Source: Ga0077555 sp050187415
GTDB lineage: Bacteria > Pseudomonadota > Alphaproteobacteria > Rhizobiales > Hyphomicrobiaceae
Reading direction: 5' to 3'
Assembly: GCA_050187415.1 (NCBI GenBank)
Contig: JBFWXN010000009.1
Location: 44,999-108,998, forward strand
Length of the DNA: 64,000 bases
Part shown: piece after piece, positions 60,902 through 64,000 of the stretch
How the letters are laid out: every line of letters begins with the position of its first letter
Numbering within the stretch: position 1 is the stretch's first letter
Notes under the pieces: generated by a model
Told to the model about the DNA's origin: nothing
Seen by the model: only the letters and a program-made list of their open reading frames with translations
The model's database searches: none
Translations under genes and position numbers: made by a program

Positions 60902-62944
60902 CTAGCGCCGCAGCTCCAGATTGCTCACCCGAACCGGTGGTTGGCGCATCAGGTCGTCGATATGCACTCGTTCCCTTTGAAACGTCGCGAGTTGCCGGCC
61001 GGTCAGGCGTTTCTCGCGCGGCACCTGGATCGAGAGCGGGTCGACCCATCGGTTGTTGACGAGAACCTCGAAATGGAGATGCGGACCAGACGAAAGCCCC
61101 GTCGTACCGATGTATCCGATAACCTGGCCTTGCCGGACCTTCAGTCCGCTGTGAATGCCCGGTGCCACACTCCGCATATGGCCGTAAGCGGTCTGGTAGC
61201 CGTTCGCATGGCGGATGCGCACATAGTTTCCATACTGGCCCTTGTAGCCCGCCTCCTCGACCGCGCCGTTGCCCGCAGCGATGACGGGCGTGCCGGGCGG
61301 TCCGGCCCAATCGATGCCCGCGTGCAATTTTCGTTGATTGAGAAGAGGATGGAAGCGTATTCCGAAGCCCGACGTCAGCCGGACGTCCTCGCTCCGCACG
61401 GGTTTGCGCAACAGGAAGCGTCGAGAGTTCTGTCCGTTGGCGTCGAAAAAGTCGACGTTCCCCTCGGAGTCCTTGAAGCGGTAGAAGCGCTGTGTCGTCC
61501 CCGCGATCGTAATCGACGTGAGTAGAAGCTCGCCAAGGGCGCCATCGGCGCCTTTCTCGTCGTCCTTGAGGTCGAAGAAAAGCTCGAGCGAATCGCTGCC
61601 GCGGGCCCGGCGCCTGAAATCCGCCTCGTAGGCATGAAGCCGTAGAATGGTCTGGATGGTCTCGGGGGAAACACCCTGGGCCAATGCGCCTTGATACAGG
61701 CTGTTGTAGATGCTCAATGACTGCACCGCCTGCGCGTTCGCGCGTCGCATCGACGCGCGTGTCGGCGTCGCCGACGCTACAAATTCTCCGGCGGCCGTGC
61801 GCTCCACCGTGACCTTGTGCTCTCCGCTGGGACTAAGCACGGTGTATCGGATCGGATCGTGCTTGCCGTTCCCTGAGAGAGAAGGCGCGAGCGTGACGTC
61901 GATCTGGTATCCGGGTGTTACCGTGGCTTCGGGAAGAATGCTTCGCGCCGCGTCGACCATTTCCCGCGCCTGCCAGCTGTCGGCGCCAACGCGCATCAGC
62001 AACCGGCTCAGTGTCTCGCCGCGAGCGAGTTTGAAGGTTGCGTGCTGGTTGTCCACTTCGGTGGCATCGATGTCGTCCGCAGCTTCGCCGGTCGTTTTTT
62101 GCAGCAGCGTGGTGTAGGCGGAGAGCGCGCTGCCGGGCCCCCCGCGCGCGAGATCGAGGCCCTCGGGGGCAAAGGACGGCCTGATTTGTGCGCGATCCGC
62201 CTCGTTCGAGATCATCCGCGTGACGAGCTCCAAGGCTTCGCCGTTATCGAGTTCTTGTCCATCTTCGGGGGGCAGAATGCTCCCCAGCAGCTCCACGACG
62301 CGGGTTTGCACCTCCCCGCCGTCCGGTCCCGACGCCACCGCGCCGTCGTGGCTGCCGTCTTTCGATGCCGATGGGGTCGCAAAGAGCTTGAGCGGATTAA
62401 ACGCAGGCACTTCGACCGATGGGTCGGATGGGACCTCTGCGAGACGGATCAGAACGCGCGCGTAAGGCTTCTTGCTGAGGTAGTCGCGGTTTGCCCGGCG
62501 CTCCCGGATCGACGCCTGCACGATATAGCGGGTCGATACGGCGTCGGTCGTTGCCTGCAATCGGTCGGATTTTGGAAGCGCCCACGGCAGATCGCCTTTC
62601 GGTCGATCCGAAGGGCGATCACGTTTGGCCGGCGGCATCATTTGGCGTAGCGAAACGGCAATCCGGCCGGGACCTCCCGTCGTTTCGAGCGATCCGAAGA
62701 TGACCGCAGCAATGGCCACTGCCCCGACGGTCGCGGCCAGGCAAGTGCTGAAGAACCAGCGAAAGCCGCCTCCGCGTCGTGCCTCGGCCTGGTCCGCCAC
62801 AAACAGATCCGGAAGAGGGCGGCCCTTCCGGGCTGCATAAAGGTGCGGCAGCCCCCGAGGGCGCCCACCGTCCGTCGCCCGCCGGGGCCGGCCGACGGAA
62901 GCGTGCCTCCTCAGATCGACGGGATCAAGGTTCGAGATTGCCAA
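60902..62944 (-). CDS. membrane-anchored M23-family metallopeptidase
   Basis: A 680-residue protein with one membrane helix around residues 63-86 (WFFSTCLAATVGAVAIAAVI), a long periplasmic part (LysM/OapA-like segment near TLSRLLMRVGADSWQAREMV) and a C-terminal LytM (M23) domain with both Zn motifs: HAGIDWAGPPGTPV and GPHLHFEVLVNN. Such enzymes cut peptidoglycan cross-links, and the motifs are complete so activity is likely. TTG at 62944 with GGGGGCGACG upstream is favoured; the GTG at 63004 lacks an RBS. It lies upstream of the rRNA operon and is transcribed away from it. Confidence 0.87.
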   Translation of the reverse strand: MAISNLDPVDLRRHASVGRPRRATDGGRPRGLPHLYAARKGRPLPDLFVADQAEARRGGGFRWFFSTCLAATVGAVAIAAVIFGSLETTGGPGRIAVSLRQMMPPAKRDRPSDRPKGDLPWALPKSDRLQATTDAVSTRYIVQASIRERRANRDYLSKKPYARVLIRLAEVPSDPSVEVPAFNPLKLFATPSASKDGSHDGAVASGPDGGEVQTRVVELLGSILPPEDGQELDNGEALELVTRMISNEADRAQIRPSFAPEGLDLARGGPGSALSAYTTLLQKTTGEAADDIDATEVDNQHATFKLARGETLSRLLMRVGADSWQAREMVDAARSILPEATVTPGYQIDVTLAPSLSGNGKHDPIRYTVLSPSGEHKVTVERTAAGEFVASATPTRASMRRANAQAVQSLSIYNSLYQGALAQGVSPETIQTILRLHAYEADFRRRARGSDSLELFFDLKDDEKGADGALGELLLTSITIAGTTQRFYRFKDSEGNVDFFDANGQNSRRFLLRKPVRSEDVRLTSGFGIRFHPLLNQRKLHAGIDWAGPPGTPVIAAGNGAVEEAGYKGQYGNYVRIRHANGYQTAYGHMRSVAPGIHSGLKVRQGQVIGYIGTTGLSSGPHLHFEVLVNNRWVDPLSIQVPREKRLTGRQLATFQRERVHIDDLMRQPPVRVSNLELRR

Positions 62945-63185
62945 CGTCGCCCCCGAAAACGAAAGAAAGTAGGCGCGTAACGCCGCTTTCCGCTCCCCCG
63001 ACACGCATTCTGCAGATCTTTCTGGCGATAGTCAGGCGGCCCAACGCCCCTGTCAACGAAGTGGCGAGCGCTCTCCCCTTTGGCGAGGCGGGCTTGGCTG
63101 TCGCCCGGTAACCAAAAAGAACCTAGCCGAATCATGTAGTTCGCCCAAGGTTGCAGGCTTGTGACGGTTTTTTTTCGGAGGAGTG

Positions 63186-63214
63186 TTGACAGGCGAGAGC
63201 CGTCGATCTAAACC
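63186..63214 (+). promoter_or_regulatory. candidate rrn promoter
   Basis: TTGACA at 63186-63191, then a 17-base spacer and TAAACC, a weak -10. It lies about 435 bases upstream of 16S, downstream of a T run. The -35 is a perfect consensus but the -10 is poor, so the true start may lie elsewhere. Confidence 0.3.
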
Positions 63215-63381
63215 TCCACTCGTTCGCGGCGCCGACGACTTGGCGGCCACGGACCTTCGGACGGCGAAATCATTCGAACCAACACGGACCTTTCGGGGGT
63301 CTTCCCTGAAGACGGTTCGTTTTTTGGTCGGCGGCCCCTGAAAAGGGATTGCCGAAAATGATTATCTTCTCTGATGTCGGC

Positions 63382-63393
63382 GCTCTTTGACAA
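63382..63393 (+). promoter_or_regulatory. boxA antitermination element in rRNA leader
   Basis: GCTCTTTGACAA at 63382-63393 is close to the E. coli rrn boxA (TGCTCTTTAACA), the NusB/S10 binding site. It lies about 225 bases before the 16S 5' end, in the correct orientation. Confidence 0.6.
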
Positions 63394-63619
63394 GTTAATC
63401 GGAAGGAAGAGAAACGCAGGCGGCGGAGTCCTGGCGGGTCTCGGGCTCATCGAAAGATGACCATGAGACTAAAAGAGACTCTGGCGATACTGCGTTTCTT
63501 CAGCCATCACCAAGATGTTAAGCAGGTCGGTTGTCCGATCGGTCGAACATCTAGTGTGAAGGTGCCCGTTACGCAGATCCTTGGAGAAACCTCCAAGCCA
63601 GATCCAGAATGAAACTCTT

Positions 63620-64000
<381 letters not shown>

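Larger units (their letters stand above)
63005..63619. other. rRNA operon upstream and leader region
   Basis: About 615 bases with no supported protein gene. It contains the divergent start region of the M23 gene, a promoter-like TTGACA (63186), T-rich blocks, a boxA and the 5' leader of 16S rRNA. Frames on the minus strand (about 80-110 codons) overlap the 16S gene or look random. Confidence 0.5.

Overview
The window is GC-rich (roughly two thirds G+C by eye), densely coded on both strands, and reads as a chromosomal segment of an alphaproteobacterium, most likely of the Hyphomicrobiales. Evidence: the 5' part of a 16S rRNA gene at 63620-64000 has alphaproteobacterial sequence; ccr and ecm (ethylmalonyl-CoA pathway), a CpdR-like receiver, alphaproteobacterial FtsEX, histone-H1-like Lys/Ala proteins and a PA0069-type radical SAM protein are all present. 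No insertion sequence, prophage, integrase or CRISPR array is visible.

Layout. 1-5769: end of NudC, an alpha/beta hydrolase, and the ethylmalonyl-CoA pair ccr (minus) and ecm (plus) with a small membrane protein between them. 5849-16662: an acyl-CoA and organic-acid catabolism region with an enolase-superfamily enzyme, two overlapping MaoC hydratases, a fumarase/aspartase-superfamily lyase, an MFS transporter, a class III CoA-transferase with unusual domain order, an isoaspartyl peptidase, an enoyl-CoA hydratase and an acyl-CoA dehydrogenase. 17359-22392: methyltransferase, DMT exporter, a thioredoxin-fold protein with a His-rich tail, an unknown membrane protein and a patatin lipase. 22856-23182: a tRNA-Thr(GGU) gene split by a 252-nt group I intron. 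23362-30200: radical SAM protein, SH3 protein, membrane J-domain protein, NnrU, and the envelope pair YfgM-like/BamB. 30243-39420: MoaB, a tandem CoA-transferase, an Ldh2-type dehydrogenase, a lipoprotein and a three-subunit molybdenum hydroxylase. 39515-51551: housekeeping genes (HAD phosphatase, fabI-arfB, two H1-like proteins, sdhB, LppC-like/rsmI/yraN, LysR regulator, ftsX-ftsE, hpt, cpdR-like). 51649-60749: redox and detoxification genes (luciferase-like monooxygenase, VOC, SDR, class III aminotransferase, TauD dioxygenase, P450, GST, FMO). 60902-64000: an M23 peptidase, then the rRNA leader with a boxA and the start of 16S.

The most notable item is the intron in tRNA-Thr(GGU). The anticodon GGU itself forms the 3-bp P1 helix with an internal GCC guide, the core P, Q, R and S elements are all readable, and removing 252 nt restores a canonical 75-nt tRNA with encoded CCA. 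The intron closely resembles the proteobacterial tRNA-Ile(CAU) and tRNA-Arg(CCU) group IC3 introns but sits in a host tRNA I do not recall as described. Secondary points are the CoA-transferase with apparently permuted halves, the membrane-anchored J-domain protein, the metal-binding tail on a thioredoxin-fold protein, and several very short ORFs with ribosome binding sites.
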